Notes: generated by a model from the letters alone, not told the origin. Shown: positions 24,801 to 34,990, numbered from the stretch's first letter. The stretch is DNA of 64,000 nt from Lingula anatina (GCF_001039355.2 NW_019775513.1:62001-126000), one strand, 5' to 3'. Translations and numbers: made by a program.

Positions 24801-27800
24801 ACAGAGGAAGATGTCATGAAACAGAGCACACTATTTTGGCTATTAAAATATATGTCCTACGGCTATTTACCTTTACAAATTAACAACTAGCTTGTTGGTA
24901 AATGCATTATAAATCAAAGATTTTTATTGCTTACTTATAAATATTTACCATGAAACTATAAATAATCTGCACCCCCCCTCCCCCCATTTTCCTGCCTAGC
25001 TCTTGTGAATTCATATTTGAATTATACCATGATTTTTAGCTACTGATGTATTTTGAAAGTATTTTTTTGTTGTTTATAATGTGGTAGAAATTATCTTAGG
25101 TTTACAGCAGTTGTTGCCAAAGCATTATATCACACTTCTTTATCATGTGGCTAAAAGCTTTCAGGCAGATACTTTTTAACCAGATCAAAATTTATCTAGC
25201 TAACTAATGACAGCATCTGTAATTTTTTTCACTGCTTCCGTCAGAAAAAAACTTTTCTATCATAAAAATCAACTTTAAAGGAAGCAGTCCAATTAACTGT
25301 TATGCAATTTGCTAAGAGGTCCAAATTTCAATATCCTGGATCCTTCCCTGGCTCGTCCCAGTAACACTTTCAATGTGTACCTTACACCTGTGTTGATATG
25401 TTTCTTATGGTCAGATAACTCTGTCCAGCTGGTCAAGATGAAATGGACAAGACAGCTGGTTAGTTTTATACCTGACCTTCAAGTTGATTAGTGACCAGGT
25501 GATATTTAACAGGCCCCTGATAGATATAATTTACTATTGGCAACTATCCAAAATAACCTAGAAACTCAAATCTTGGAAAAGTGTAATTTTGAAACAGGTG
25601 TGAATCTTTGGTTTGCAATGAAATTTCTTAACTTTTAGTTTCATCATACTTTTTTATCATAATTCAAAATTTTCAGCACTTAGCTATTAGAGGAAATCTT
25701 CCCCTTAAAACATGATTCAGGAAGGATTTAATAACATTAGGGCAGCCAAATGAGACTGTGCATTGCCAGATAGAACCAATACCTTCTTGTATTCCATCAC
25801 AAAAAACCCTAAACAAACACTTCTGGTTTTTTTTGTGGTTATGATGTTCAGAGATCTTTTTAATGATGTCTGGGTCTAGTTATCTTTGACTGGAATCACT
25901 ATTTATGCAGCAGTGAATATAATCTACCTGTCCTCTTGTATTGTGTTTAACAAATTAGACACCATTTTTAGCTTCCGTAAGTCTTTACACTTGCAAAAAC
26001 TTGCCAAGCTTTTGATATTATGCTTTTTTAATGTGTTTATACAGGTAATAAAGCTTTTTAATATTCTAAGGTAAAGGGAATTCTACTGCATCCTTTACAC
26101 CTGACAATCATCACAATACTTTCAACGAAGAAGATGTTTTAAAGTAGCAATGCCACTTAGGCTTCGTTCACATGGAAAGTCTATTTTCTAAAAATCTATT
26201 TTCTATTCGCAGTGCCAATAATTACACGGCGGGATATTCAGGGCACAGACCGTGATCATAAGATGCCGCGAATAGAAAATAGATTTTTAGAAAATAGACT
26301 TTCCATGTGAACGAGGCCTTAGCTCTCATTCTTCGTTTCACAAAACTCTGTTTTGCAATTTTACACAGGAAATTACATTGAAAATATTGACTTCAGAAAT
26401 TTTTTTAGAACAATCCCTAGCTCTCATTACAAATCCCAGCCTAACTCTATATCAGTACCCAAGGGCTACCCTTTACCAGGGCCACAAATCCATCTTTCAC
26501 TAGATATTCACACATGTCCCTGGTTTAATTCAGGGTTATTCTATGTCCTGTGCCTCAGTGATAATGTCCACATAAAAATAACGGCAGCCCTGGTAGAGGA
26601 TATCCAGGGCCTAGAATTCAAACGGCACTGAAAAGGTCCCCCATGCCCAAGAGCTAGTTGACCTGAAGTCAGGAGCCTTGAACTACGGATAGAAAAACTG
26701 GTAAAATGTTCCCCTGGATCCAAATGAGCCACATCTATACCTGTATTATTCGGGGCGGTGACATTTATCATCTGGAATCCTTTGTTAAAAAAATATCTGG
26801 AATAACATGCCCCTGATGCCATTGTCAATACGTAAACGTAGCTATATACTTTTTTCAAAAAAAAGTCTTATCACTGCTGTCTTTTTTTGGGTACGTGTAG
26901 CTTTGTTTTCTTTACCCCAAAATGTCTCTTATCTTAAGGTCTATCTGTTAAGAAAGGCAGTATTAACTACTGGTTTAGACATTAAACAACCTGACTGCAT
27001 GATACCTTGGTTAAAGTTTTTGCAAGGTGAGACAACTGATGTAAACAGCCATGTGCTACCTGACACCCGACTTTGTATTGTAAATCATTAAACAGCCTGT
27101 ATGTGTTATCACTACCCTGGTGACTTGTCAATGCCATTGGGAATTCTTTGTATATAATTTTTTATATCAACTTAACAACCCATCTCTCAATATCATTAAA
27201 ATTAGATTACTTTAAAACTGCTTTCTTGGTCACTCTTAGCAATTCAAATGTAAATGTGGGTACTTACTTATCCATTACAGAACTGTATATATATGTATTA
27301 TTTTGTATATATCATAATCATATGTCATCACTTCTCTTCCCATATCTTCATTTAAAAATTACTTTTAGTGTTATTTGACAATGACCCATTTATAACCATG
27401 AGATATTTACAAAGGCAGACTCCCCCCCCTCTAATGTCTATCCCCTGGAGATGTCACCTGAAGCTGCCCTGGCAAGATGCCAAAGACATGCCTCTCTCCC
27501 TCTACCTGGGCTGTCACCTGAATAGATATAGAATGACAGGTCAAACTTGAAAGCCTTCAAATACAGTGCTTACCAGCTCCTGTATTAAAAGAAATAGATT
27601 TTAGTCATAATTCTATAGGGCTCACTAAGGCTTATCCAGGTGAAAAATTCCACTAATTTAGCTCAGCAGTGCGGTGTCCTGAAAACCATTGCTGGATATA
27701 CATAGAAATAACTGTGTTAAAACTTACCTGACTGCCAACAAAGCATTTCTATTTTAGAATCATCTGATTTCACTATTGTATTTTGGAAAAGAAAATGCTC

Positions 27801-29078
27801 TCAGTCTAAACTGCTGTCAATTTGAGTGTTATTTACAGCTTTTTACTATTGAAATGTTTGTTAAAAGATCAAATTATCAAAAGTTTTCTTTTATTTTATA
27901 AAGCTGTCTTTAATCTTCGCAGAGGCCCTCGAACCAATACATGACAACCCCCAGGCTCCTTATCTGAATTTCTCTCCTTATCGCTAATTTCAGCTTCGAT
28001 AACTGTAATCCCCTGCCCAATATTTCTTCCCAACAACTCCCACAGCTTAAATCTGACAGCAGACAGACAAATGACGTCTTCATGTGACTGTTACCGATGA
28101 GAGTCATTCAGTCCCTGTCATGGTTCCCGAATCAGTTCTCAAGCCTTTCAAATCCTGCTGTGTCACAGTTGACGAGAAAACAAAGGTTTTTCTTGTTTTC
28201 CAGCAGGAGACTTGTTCTCAACACTGTGTTCACTTGTACCTAGTAGTGTCTTTTCACTTTGTAAACCCCATGTAGTTGTTCTGCTGAATGTAATACAGTG
28301 ATCTGTCAGAACCCACTATACATAATTGTCAATCCCTCATTCTCATATCTCATTCCCTTCATATCATATATTATTTACAGTATATTCTAGGGGAAACTTT
28401 CTGCTCAATTTGAGTAAAATGTAGGAAAAGGATGATCAACATTCTAAAATAAATGAAATTGTGTACAGCTATATCACAATAATATAACGCTTAAAGTTAA
28501 GAGGCCTTTGAAGAGTCCTACAGCTCTTCAGCCTAAGAAAATGCCAGATAATCATCGTAATTCAATGCAAAGATTTGTGAAACGTGTTAGCTGTCCCACT
28601 GTGTTAGTGATAGTTTCAAAACCTCACTCACCTGAACGGCACTATTCAGGAAGCAGTTGTTCTCTCCAGGCCCATTCAATAATCCTTTCGAATTGGTAAT
28701 CGACATGCTCATGCGTGAGCTTGGGCTCCATACGGTCTCTGGTGGTCCTCTCATAGAGCTGTGGTCCGCAAGCTGTGGTGGCATGGACCCTTTGGACTTG
28801 GTGTCCATCATATAGGGCTGCTGGCCTCGCGCTGTGCCATTTTCCATGGCCAGTTGAGACAGCATCCCCCTGGGGTCCAAGCCCTGCTCTCTGCTCCCAT
28901 AAGTTTCAGAGTAATCCATGTGCCTGTCCCTCTGTTGGACATTTTGTAAAGATGGCGGCCCGCGTACCCCGATGCTGCCGATTTGGTCATGTGATGTTGA
29001 AGAAGAAGGATAATACTGGCTATGATAGTAAGGCTTTCCAGTTGTACCTGGGTTGAACATGTGATCCACTTGATCCAT
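5840..29078 (-). CDS. USP54: USP53/USP54-like ubiquitin carboxyl-terminal hydrolase, complete CDS, 16 exons
   Basis: Coding exons in 5'-3' order on the - strand: 29078-28632, 23835-23743, 20887-20753, 16929-16816, 15963-15881, 13944-13833, 13040-12983, 12726-12632, 12393-12060, 11767-10097, 9863-9774, 9533-9420, 9239-9065, 8688-7043, 6802-6774 and 6541-5840. They total 5898 nt, giving 1965 aa, with all phases joining. The start ATG is the first in frame after TGA at 29100-29102. The peptidase C19 core carries the Cys box [12 protein letters not shown] (Cys142), the zinc-ribbon cysteines CNKCGATS and CPSDCGERI, and the His box [12 protein letters not shown] (His403) followed by [12 protein letters not shown] (Asp419/420). 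USP53 and USP54 were long annotated as inactive; K63-directed activity has been reported recently. The Cys, His and Asp are all present here. An MIT-like helical segment, long disordered Q-rich stretches and a C-terminal CxxC pair follow. The invertebrate gene probably predates the USP53/USP54 split; the core looks closer to USP54. Confidence 0.92.
6774..6802 (-). CDS. USP54: USP54-like 29-nt microexon
   Basis: Inferred from splice sites and phase: a CTGTACAG acceptor, 29 bases encoding (V)LGAQTKEQK, and donor AAG|GTAAGG. It enters in phase 1 and leaves in phase 0, exactly what is needed to join the 7043 donor (phase 1) to the 6541 acceptor (phase 0). Without it the final exon would be read out of frame, which supports it despite its size. 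Confidence 0.72.
7043..8688 (-). CDS. USP54: USP54-like long Q/P/S-rich exon
   Basis: This exon has 548 codons plus split codons. It starts [20 protein letters not shown] and runs through extensive Gln-rich tracts ([26 protein letters not shown]), a [20 protein letters not shown] helix, [11 protein letters not shown], which echoes YGSLPRKS of the earlier long exon, and a proline run [13 protein letters not shown] suited to SH3 or EVH1 partners. It is probably disordered. The acceptor is TTGTTCCAG and the donor AAAG|GTAGGT. Confidence 0.87.
9065..9863 (-). CDS. USP54: USP54-like exons 11-13: MIT-like helical segment
   Basis: There are three short exons: 9863-9774 ([20 protein letters not shown] onward), 9533-9420 ([20 protein letters not shown] onward) and 9239-9065 (YFKKAMNAP onward). 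Together they form a charged helix, a helix with [14 protein letters not shown], and a helix ending [14 protein letters not shown] corresponding helical module with a conserved RSL motif is known in vertebrate USP53/54. The three-helix pattern with an Ala-rich second helix resembles MIT domains, which is an inference. Introns between them are 9534-9773 and 9240-9419. Confidence 0.82.
10097..11767 (-). CDS. USP54: USP54-like long disordered exon 1
   Basis: This exon has 556 codons plus flanking split codons. It is Ser/Pro/Gln/Arg-rich with no folded domain recognised. Short motifs stand out: RRAVTPNPE and RRAVTPTPE (a repeated RRAVTPxPE motif about 20 residues apart), [13 protein letters not shown], and several R-x-x-S sites. 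Phase joins exactly to both neighbours through split Gly codons. The equivalent region in vertebrate USP53/54 is also long and unstructured. Confidence 0.88.
12060..12393 (-). CDS. USP54: USP54-like catalytic His/Asp-box exon
   Basis: This exon has 111 codons plus one base. It carries [17 protein letters not shown] with the catalytic His403, [12 protein letters not shown] with the Asp pair 419/420, and [20 protein letters not shown], which closes the C19 fold. The remainder ([11 protein letters not shown] onward) starts the disordered tail. Confidence 0.93.
12632..12726 (-). CDS. USP54: USP54-like catalytic-domain exon 8
   Basis: This exon has two bases plus 31 codons, [20 protein letters not shown] onward to IGKNIVLYH. 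The IGL.WDSD core is characteristic of USP53/54. The donor is CAT|GTAAGT. Confidence 0.9.
12983..13040 (-). CDS. USP54: USP54-like catalytic-domain exon 7 (short)
   Basis: This 58-nt exon encodes [19 protein letters not shown] plus one base. It is too short for ordinary ORF calling but matches the family segment CGERI.IRR.LMN.P exactly in place. The acceptor is TTTTTTCAG and the donor GTTG|GTAAGT. Confidence 0.9.
13833..13944 (-). CDS. USP54: USP54-like catalytic-domain exon 6
   Basis: This exon has one base plus 37 codons, [20 protein letters not shown] onward, ending [13 protein letters not shown]. The family equivalent is the LLQNAS..D.RNCP segment. The Cys in the final SCP pairs with CG at the start of the next exon (CPSDCG) to finish the finger. 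Confidence 0.88.
15771..15870. repeat. Alternating purine-pyrimidine (CA/TG) repeat with inverted symmetry
   Basis: This is a run of CA/TG/CG dinucleotides containing inverted halves, for example GCATACATACACAC against GTGTGTATGTATGC around 15779-15832, then a second CA block. It is capable of hairpin or Z-form DNA. It lies in the intron immediately downstream of the donor at 15880. Confidence 0.85.
15881..15963 (-). CDS. USP54: USP54-like catalytic-domain exon 5 (zinc-ribbon half)
   Basis: This exon has 27 codons plus two bases. [20 protein letters not shown] provides the first CxxC of the USP finger subdomain, and VHYVSTSAL matches the family. The donor GC|GTAAGT is followed within about 10 bases, in the intron, by a long alternating purine-pyrimidine repeat. 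Confidence 0.9.
16816..16929 (-). CDS. USP54: USP54-like catalytic-domain exon 4
   Basis: This exon has 38 codons, phase 0 to phase 0, [20 protein letters not shown] onward, with [14 protein letters not shown], a segment strongly conserved in USP53/54. The acceptor is TTTTACAG and the donor CAG|GTAAGC. Confidence 0.92.
17208..17412. mobile_element. Foldback MITE, family B, degenerate copy
   Basis: The ends are inverted: left CTGACCATTCCCAGA, right (opposite strand) CTGGGTTCCCATA. Internal arms carry GATCAATCTATCTCC then GGGGATTCTCACTAAATTGC, mirrored by GCAATTTAGAGAGAAACCCC and GGATCGATC. The arm sequence is shared with the element at 63350-63574. The exact ends and target duplication are unclear. 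Confidence 0.6.
18827..18872. repeat. (GA)n microsatellite ending in an undetermined base
   Basis: About 45 bases of GA repeat end in the only N of the window, at 18872. The array length is probably not resolved in the assembly. Confidence 0.9.
20323..20574. mobile_element. Foldback MITE, family A, long copy (252 bp)
   Basis: The whole element is a near-perfect inverted repeat. It starts GGCTTCGTTCACATG and ends with the reverse complement. Arms include CTATTTTC repeats and CCAGTAATTACGC, with a short centre of TTACTATAAG repeats near 20436-20456. It is flanked on both sides by CAA (20320-20322 and 20575-20577), a 3-bp duplication. The GG terminus and 3-bp target site fit PIF/Harbinger-type non-autonomous elements (inference). 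Confidence 0.85.
20753..20887 (-). CDS. USP54: USP54-like catalytic-domain exon 3
   Basis: This exon has 45 codons, phase 0 to phase 0, with [15 protein letters not shown] and [17 protein letters not shown], the signature USP53/54 segment (QRFQLG..DDAAECF). The donor TTC|GTAAGT is weaker before the GT but extends well. A foldback transposon ends about 180 bp away (20574). Confidence 0.92.
20976..21127. mobile_element. Foldback MITE, family A, eroded copy
   Basis: It shares GCGAGCCAGTTAC, GCTGCCAGTAATTACGC, a GTATTCAGG-like stretch and GACCGTGATCA with the 20323 copy, and ends CATGTGAACGGTCCC. TAA lies on both sides (20973-20975 and 21128-21130). The left terminal arm is missing, so this looks like an internally deleted, old copy. 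Confidence 0.7.
23743..23835 (-). CDS. USP54: USP54-like catalytic-domain exon 2
   Basis: This exon has 31 codons in phase 0 at both ends, [20 protein letters not shown] onward, closing with CIFCALK. It matches the conserved USP53/54 helix after the Cys box. The acceptor TTTTGCAG and the donor AAG|GTAAGA are both good. Confidence 0.92.
26160..26318. mobile_element. Foldback MITE, family A, short copy (159 bp)
   Basis: It has terminal GGCTTCGTTCACATG with its inverted partner CATGTGAACGAGGCC, arms with CTATTTTCTAAAAATC, and the central GGGATATTCAGGGCACAGAC shared with the other copies. TTA flanks both sides (26157-26159 and 26319-26321). It is much shorter than the 252-bp copy because most of the central inverted arms are absent. 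Confidence 0.85.
27458..27517 (-). other. Candidate in-frame cassette exon in the USP54-like gene
   Basis: On the - strand, a pyrimidine-rich stretch ending ATTCAG is followed by 60 bases with no stop ([20 protein letters not shown]) and then CAG|GTGACA. Flanking introns are phase 0, so inclusion would add 20 residues right after SAVQ of the catalytic Cys box. Acceptor and donor lie in a short direct repeat (TGTCACCTGAA). Vertebrate homologues have no insert here. This is sequence-only evidence and could be chance. Confidence 0.22.
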
Positions 29079-29686
29079 TTTTTGATATGTAGACGTACTT
29101 CACAACCTTGGAATAAGTACCGTGGATGAATGAATCAATGAAAAAAAATTTCATATAGTTTTTTCCATGGTGGAACAGAATGGTGTCACAGCACAAGAAG
29201 GCAAACAAATTTCGGCAGATCCAAGTGAGGCAAGTGAGTTAGTTGTTCAAAGGTGAGATATGGTCCAAATCCTTTCAATTTACGTGTTCTTATTAAAATA
29301 GCACACAAGAGCTCATAGCTGGTCTAAAGCTCAAAATTACTGAAAACGGACTACAGTCCTAATATGGAAGTTCAGGGTGCAGTACACAACTATACATAAC
29401 AAGTCCAAGGCTCAAACTTTTAAATTACAGTCCTATGATTCATGAATCCTTTCATGTAGTACTTGTTGAGCTGTATACACAATTAGTCCTCTGATTCCAA
29501 TATCATAGAAAGGAGTTCGACTTCAATGTACACTGTATGTCGAGAGAAGGGTCCTATTGTGAAGATTTCTTATACCGCTGGTATAATTATACTCCAAGAA
29601 TGCACACACGAACAGTGCTCGTTACGATATCCTCCAAGTTATCACAACTGTGGCTGCTTCCTGTATTGGTCTGCACAGTATTGAAC
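28632..29686 (-). CDS. USP54: USP54-like first coding exon with 5' UTR and catalytic Cys box
   Basis: The coding part is 28632-29078 (149 codons), and the 5' UTR runs from 29079 to about 29686, where a T-rich CAG acceptor (29687-29689) ends the upstream intron. Residues 1-130 are a polar, probably disordered N-terminal extension ([20 protein letters not shown] onward), apparently much longer than the roughly 30 residues before the Cys box that I recall for vertebrate USP53. Then come [19 protein letters not shown] with the catalytic Cys142 and donor CAG|GTGAGT. A uORF starting at 29208 overlaps the start codon. Confidence 0.85.
29020..29208 (-). CDS. Upstream ORF overlapping the USP54-like start codon
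   Basis: This is a 62-codon ORF whose ATG (29206-29208) lies 128 bases upstream of the main ATG and whose stop lies 57 bases inside the main CDS, in a different frame. The peptide is hydrophobic at first (FAFLCCDTILF) and resembles no family I know. Such an overlapping uORF would be expected to repress main-ORF initiation unless bypassed by leaky scanning. Whether it is translated is unknown. Confidence 0.35.
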   Translation of the reverse strand: MFAFLCCDTILFHHGKNYMKFFFIDSFIHGTYSKVVKYVYISKNGSSGSHVQPRYNWKALLS

Positions 29687-32600
29687 CTGCAATGAGAAAA
29701 AATAGAAATCACTGTTAGCTCAACCTTTGTCTAAACAGAGCGTATGAACTGATGGTGCTATGACAGGATTATTAGCACAGACACTGAACGCTTACTACGG
29801 ATCTTGCCAATATAAACAACCTTTACTATTCTGCATTTAGTTTCTCTTTCCATCTTCTAGGAACTCTCAACTACCTTTGATATCCTCACTCAAATAACAA
29901 CAGGGGTTTCTGTTTATACTGAAAGTTATATATCAATTGCTGGACTAAAAAGTCATCTCTGGATTTTTAAATATAAACTGTAATAAGAACTTTTTATAAA
30001 TTGCAAAAACCTGCTATACAGTTACAGTAAATTATAATGAAGTTTGACATTTGCAGTATCAGAACTCTGAGTATTACACACTCTGCCACAAAATTAACAC
30101 ATCTTTGCTGACATTTCAACCACAAATATGTGAACTTTCCACCCAGATGATAAAAAGTTAAAAGAAGACCTGACAGAACCCAATAAATTACCCCTACTCC
30201 GCACACATGAACTTTAAATAAATCTTACACCCTACACTTCAAATTAGATGCATATTCCTGATATGATTTCATAAGTGCTGTGAACTCAAATACGGTCTCT
30301 AATTTTAGAGTCATGTCTCCAAGAGAGACAGTCTAGACCATGGCATGTCTTTTTCACTATGACATCCATATCAGTCTTCACCGAGACCCCAAACTGGGGC
30401 TGCTTTGTGTTACTGCAAGCTGGCCCGTTTCACAAAATAATTTATCTCAGAAGTTGGTTCTAGGTTTTAAGAGCAAAATTCTCAGATTACTTTGATCAGG
30501 ACCAAAGTCCCTAAAAGTCTGAAGTAGTCCACTAAAAAAGAACAACTGTTGTTATTAAGAAACACTTAACTTCTTTTAACTCTTTCTGATATAGCCCCAA
30601 TATCGACAAGTAAATGGGGCACCATTGATTTATCCACATACAAAACAGACTAAAATTTTTAGGCTAAGTTAGTTGAAGAACTGATAAAAGTTATTTATTG
30701 TTCGAAATAGCTTGGTTATGCCAAGATCAGTTTATGCTAACTGTTACTGGCTTGGAAGATAGGAGTCGTGAGCTGACCTTGCCTGAGCATTTGTTTTTTG
30801 GTTTTAACATATACATCTAAAGTAACTGAATAAACTGATAATTACCATGGCATAAGGTGGGTTCTGCAAAAAAACAATATTTTTATAGTTTCATACCCCA
30901 CACATCCAAACCAGGCTGTTAACTTACGGTAGTGAACATCATCAGTACATCCAGTTAGAGCATCCCTGTTATGACTGGAGTTCAGTTTACTCAAACCCTG
31001 CCCACTTTGTGAATGTAAGCAATTTCAGATATGATTAGTATGAGATATAAGGCTCTGCAAGAATCTCTTACTCTGAGTGAGTTGATGAGTTAGTAAGTCC
31101 ACCATGTGTAAGAAATACTGCTGGTTCTGCACAACATGTCAGAAATACTTGAAACTCTGACTAACAAGGCTTTATCAAATACAAAGACTGTACCAAATTA
31201 TAACCACTAGAAAGATTGCTGTGTAAAATACATACGCGTAACTAAAATAAAACAAAAGAGAATTTAAAATGAGACAAACTAAAATCACCTACAAACTCCT
31301 GAACAGCTGTCCACTTCTGAACTCACATTAAATCTTACCACAATTAAATCAAAGGGCTTGTGTACTAACACTTGAAGGGGTTACTAATGAAATCCAGGTA
31401 TACAATACAGACCAAGAACCTCATATCTTAGTACAGCACTTTATCACAATTATTTTCACCTTTGAGACCACAGCATATTAGCATCACTCCCCTGGGCATA
31501 GGGAATTAAGGATAAGGTATATCAAATGGTGACCTGGATCTACGATCACACTGACCATAGGTGTGACTTTGTTTGTAAACTGTCACCTCCCACATTTATA
31601 TCAATTCTGGACAACATTGGCATATGACTTGCCAAGACTGACTTTAGCTAAACCAGTATTATCACTTTTCTTTTTCTATTAGTATCTAGTTCAGAAATAT
31701 CTTTCGCAAAATCAAGTGCACATGAGTAAAAACAGAATGTCCTTTTCAATAAAATGAAATATTTCCTGGCCATTGCAAGACAAAAGCATTGTCCATTTGG
31801 CTTACTTAATGTGCAATTTCCTCAAAGTGCTTCCACATGAAATTCATCCTTTATCTTGTATCCAAAAGTAACACAAATTACAAGACAAGTGCCTCTAAAC
31901 CGAAAATATGTTGGAGTACAACTTATGGGCCGTACAAGATGAGGACTTCCACGTGTGAAGTAAATACAACTCAGCGGGAGTCCACTTACCTACTCCTTGC
32001 ACATACTTCATTATTGACTTACAAACACTCGGACTCTTCCAGCTTGAAGTTCATCCATATTTCCATGTCATATTTTTAAGTAGAAAATATTGTGCAGTCT
32101 ATAAAGTAACTGTCAGGTAAGATCCTGTACCATGGACTATCTGAAGTCCACAATTGAAGTGCACAACCAGACAGGCAGAAACTTTTTTTTTTTTCAACAG
32201 GTCAAATGTCACAGAACATGAAGGCTGTGGAACACTTCCAATTCCCAAAGCCTCTGAAGTTACTCAGTGACTTTTTTTTTCTTCCAACTTTTCAACTTCA
32301 ATCCTATTAGCAGCTCAGGATCCAGTTCCATTAAATGGTCAATGTAATAAAGCTTCAAACGGAGCCCTAACAGTTAACTTATGGCAACTTCAAAGTGACT
32401 GTTACATTCAAGTACAAGTCACATTTAAAATGACCATCATTCTGACAAGTAGCCTTGTGTCTAAAATAAAAGTCAGGTTAACAGTTTACGAAGTGCCGGT
32501 CTTGACAGATTAGACAACTGCCACCTGGTGACAGTACACCTGAATGTGACCCTTAACCAAGGTCAACTCAAAATGTCAACTGTCACACAAAGATGTGTCA

Positions 32601-34775
32601 CCGCTTACTGTTTAGACAGACCACAGATTAATAGACGAACACTTCAAAAGCAGTTCTATTAACTCAGAAACTAGTATTATTTCTGGCTAGGACAATTAAT
32701 ATCATTGTTGGTTTCCACAGGAAATACTTTGATTCATGGTCATCCACCAGAAAGTAATTCACCTATTTAATCTTATCTTCTCTGTTTCAAAATCATATTC
32801 TAATATTCCTTAAGTACTATTTTCATAGCACTTTCCTTTTTTTATTTCTGAAAATGTATTAATTTATGTAATTTATCTCATATTATTATCATTATTATTA
32901 TTTCATAATATTTTCGAGAGAGAGAAAGAGACATAAATAAAATTATCCAAATGACTATACAAAATTAACATCAATTTTTGATATAGATTCTTTTTTATTT
33001 TAATTTGTATTCCAACTGAATAATATTTCCCTTGGTATTGTTTGGGCCAACCTGTTATTGCAATGAGTATCTGTATGCATACATAACCCCACGAAAAAAA
33101 AGGCTACCATTGTCACATCTTCTGTCTGGTGGCAAGACAGGTGCAAACATTACTCATTCTGTCTGTATATGGGTTCACCACAGGTAGACTCCAACAATAG
33201 CCCAATACAACTAGTGCCTCAGCAGACAGTTCATGTACACAAGCTACCTGGCACAATAGAAACTGAGGGCAAACTTCAAAATCCTTTTTCGTTATTCCAT
33301 ATTTAGCATGTTCCTTTAAGCAACTGGTTCTGATGCTTATTATAAGAAGTGCTCTATACTTGGGCTTGCAGACATCATTTTAAGAAAAGAGGCAAAAATT
33401 CCAATACCCCAAATAACTGGACACTGGAAAGCCAACCAAAATTTATACTTTTCTTGCTTTTAGACCCATTAGTATTTCTACCACTGTAAAAAAAAAAAAA
33501 AACCTAGCTCATTAACTCATAAAAGAAAAACTAATTCTGCAAAGCTAATACCTTCCACGCCACCTAAGTGATATGATTTTTGAGATAATTGATACATTAT
33601 AGCCTTTTCTGACAGGAACTGCTTCACAAAAAGAATGACTTCTCTCCCCTGGGGATTTTCATAAAAGATGCAATGGCATATTTTCTGACAGGTAATTTCC
33701 TACAAAACCCATGCAATTTTCCCTGGTCTCCTGTGTAAGTTTAAAAGCAGCAATATTCTTATAACAGGCAATGACATTTAATTGACATCTCTGCAATTGC
33801 CTCTGTCTTAGGTGGTTTTTGTTAAAAACCAAGTGCAGTAATCACAAACCTTGCTTTGTATTTTCACTTACGGTCAATATCTGTAGCTACACTATGCAAC
33901 TAAGGTTTTCTTTTTTTTTTCTTCTTCTTCTTTATTCTACGACAATTTCACCATCATTTTACAAACATAAATGCCAATCTCAATAGAGCATAATATTTTT
34001 CTGTTCACAGCTTCAGTAATAAAAAAATAGTGTCTTAGGGACTGGAGAAATTGAACCTCATAACCTTGATGTTCATCATGAAAATATATCAGATGTCCCT
34101 ATGGCAACCATATTTAAAGATGGACTTATCTGGCTGAAATCTGATTGATAGTCAATCTCTTCAGCTTAGATACTGACCAGCAACTTCCTACCGACCACAA
34201 CATCTGATGCACATCTACCCCCTAGTCATGACTGCCCCTTAAAAAACCTTCAGCCTTGTCGTCCTTGTCATGATACCATCGCTCTGTCTGCACTGCTGTT
34301 CCCATAATTGGAAAAAATGATACGTGCATGTCATCAAGCTGCAACCCAATAGAAAGACAACCAGTAATATTCAAAATATTACCCCAATCTTTGCCATTTC
34401 ACTGCCCCGCACTCCTGGCACCTCTTTCATTATCTTACAAGTGGTTGCTGAGTGTATAGAGCAAGAATCGCCTTTTTTTTTTTCAAATTATCACCTGCAT
34501 ATTAAACTATGGCTATTACATGGCAAAGTTTATACTTAAAGATTTGCCAACAAGTCCACTGATGAAATCTGCCTGCCCTGTCCAGGCACTTCTTTTTATT
34601 ATATATACCAAAAATACACATGCAAAGGCAGTTTGTATTATTTGACTCTTCTGAATAAGAGCATGGAGTCCATCTTATGATCAATCATGTCTGTCACGTA
34701 TCCTGTCTTCATCAGATATATTGCAAAAGCACACAAAGCTTCTCCTGACACATTGACTGTCTTAATACTTTGTCT

Positions 34776-34990
34776 TGGATCATTAGCAGTCTTTATAACT
34801 TCCACTTCGAAAACCTTCTCCACGTGTTCACAATATCATCCAAATTTTAATAATCCTTGAAAAAGATCAATATTTTTGCTTAGACAATTTGCAGTCTTTG
34901 TAACTTTAACTTCAAAAACATTTTCCATGTGTTCACAGTGTCATCTAAATTTTTTCAACAATCCTTAAACACAATCAAATACTTTTTGAT
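34776..34990. repeat. Imperfect tandem duplication, unit about 108-110 bp
   Basis: Two neighbouring copies share GCAGTCTTT(A/G)TAACTT followed by CACTTCGAAAACCTTCTCCA or AACTTCAAAAACATTTTCCA, then a CGTGTTCACA or TGTGTTCACA-like segment and TCATC(C/T)AAATTTT. This is old, diverged intronic DNA with no coding sense. Confidence 0.75.

Larger units (their letters stand above)
6542..28631 (-). other. Introns of the USP54-like gene
   Basis: The larger introns are 23836-28631 (foldback copy at 26160-26318 and a candidate 60-nt cassette at 27458-27517), 20888-23742 (eroded foldback at 20976-21127), 16930-20752 (foldback at 20323-20574, second-family foldback near 17208-17412, GA repeat ending in an undetermined base at 18872), 15964-16815 and 13945-15880 (alternating CA/TG repeat at 15771-15870). 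The smaller ones are 13041-13832, 12727-12982, 12394-12631, 11768-12059, 9864-10096, 8689-9064, 6803-7042 and 6542-6773. No other gene was seen inside them. Confidence 0.8.

Noticed and set aside
26541-26858. 105-codon - strand ORF with weak tRNA-promoter-like boxes (TGGCTCATTTGG and AGTTCAAGGCTCC)
   Set aside because: There is no protein family resemblance. The box spacing is suggestive of a SINE head, but no tail or second copy was seen in the window.
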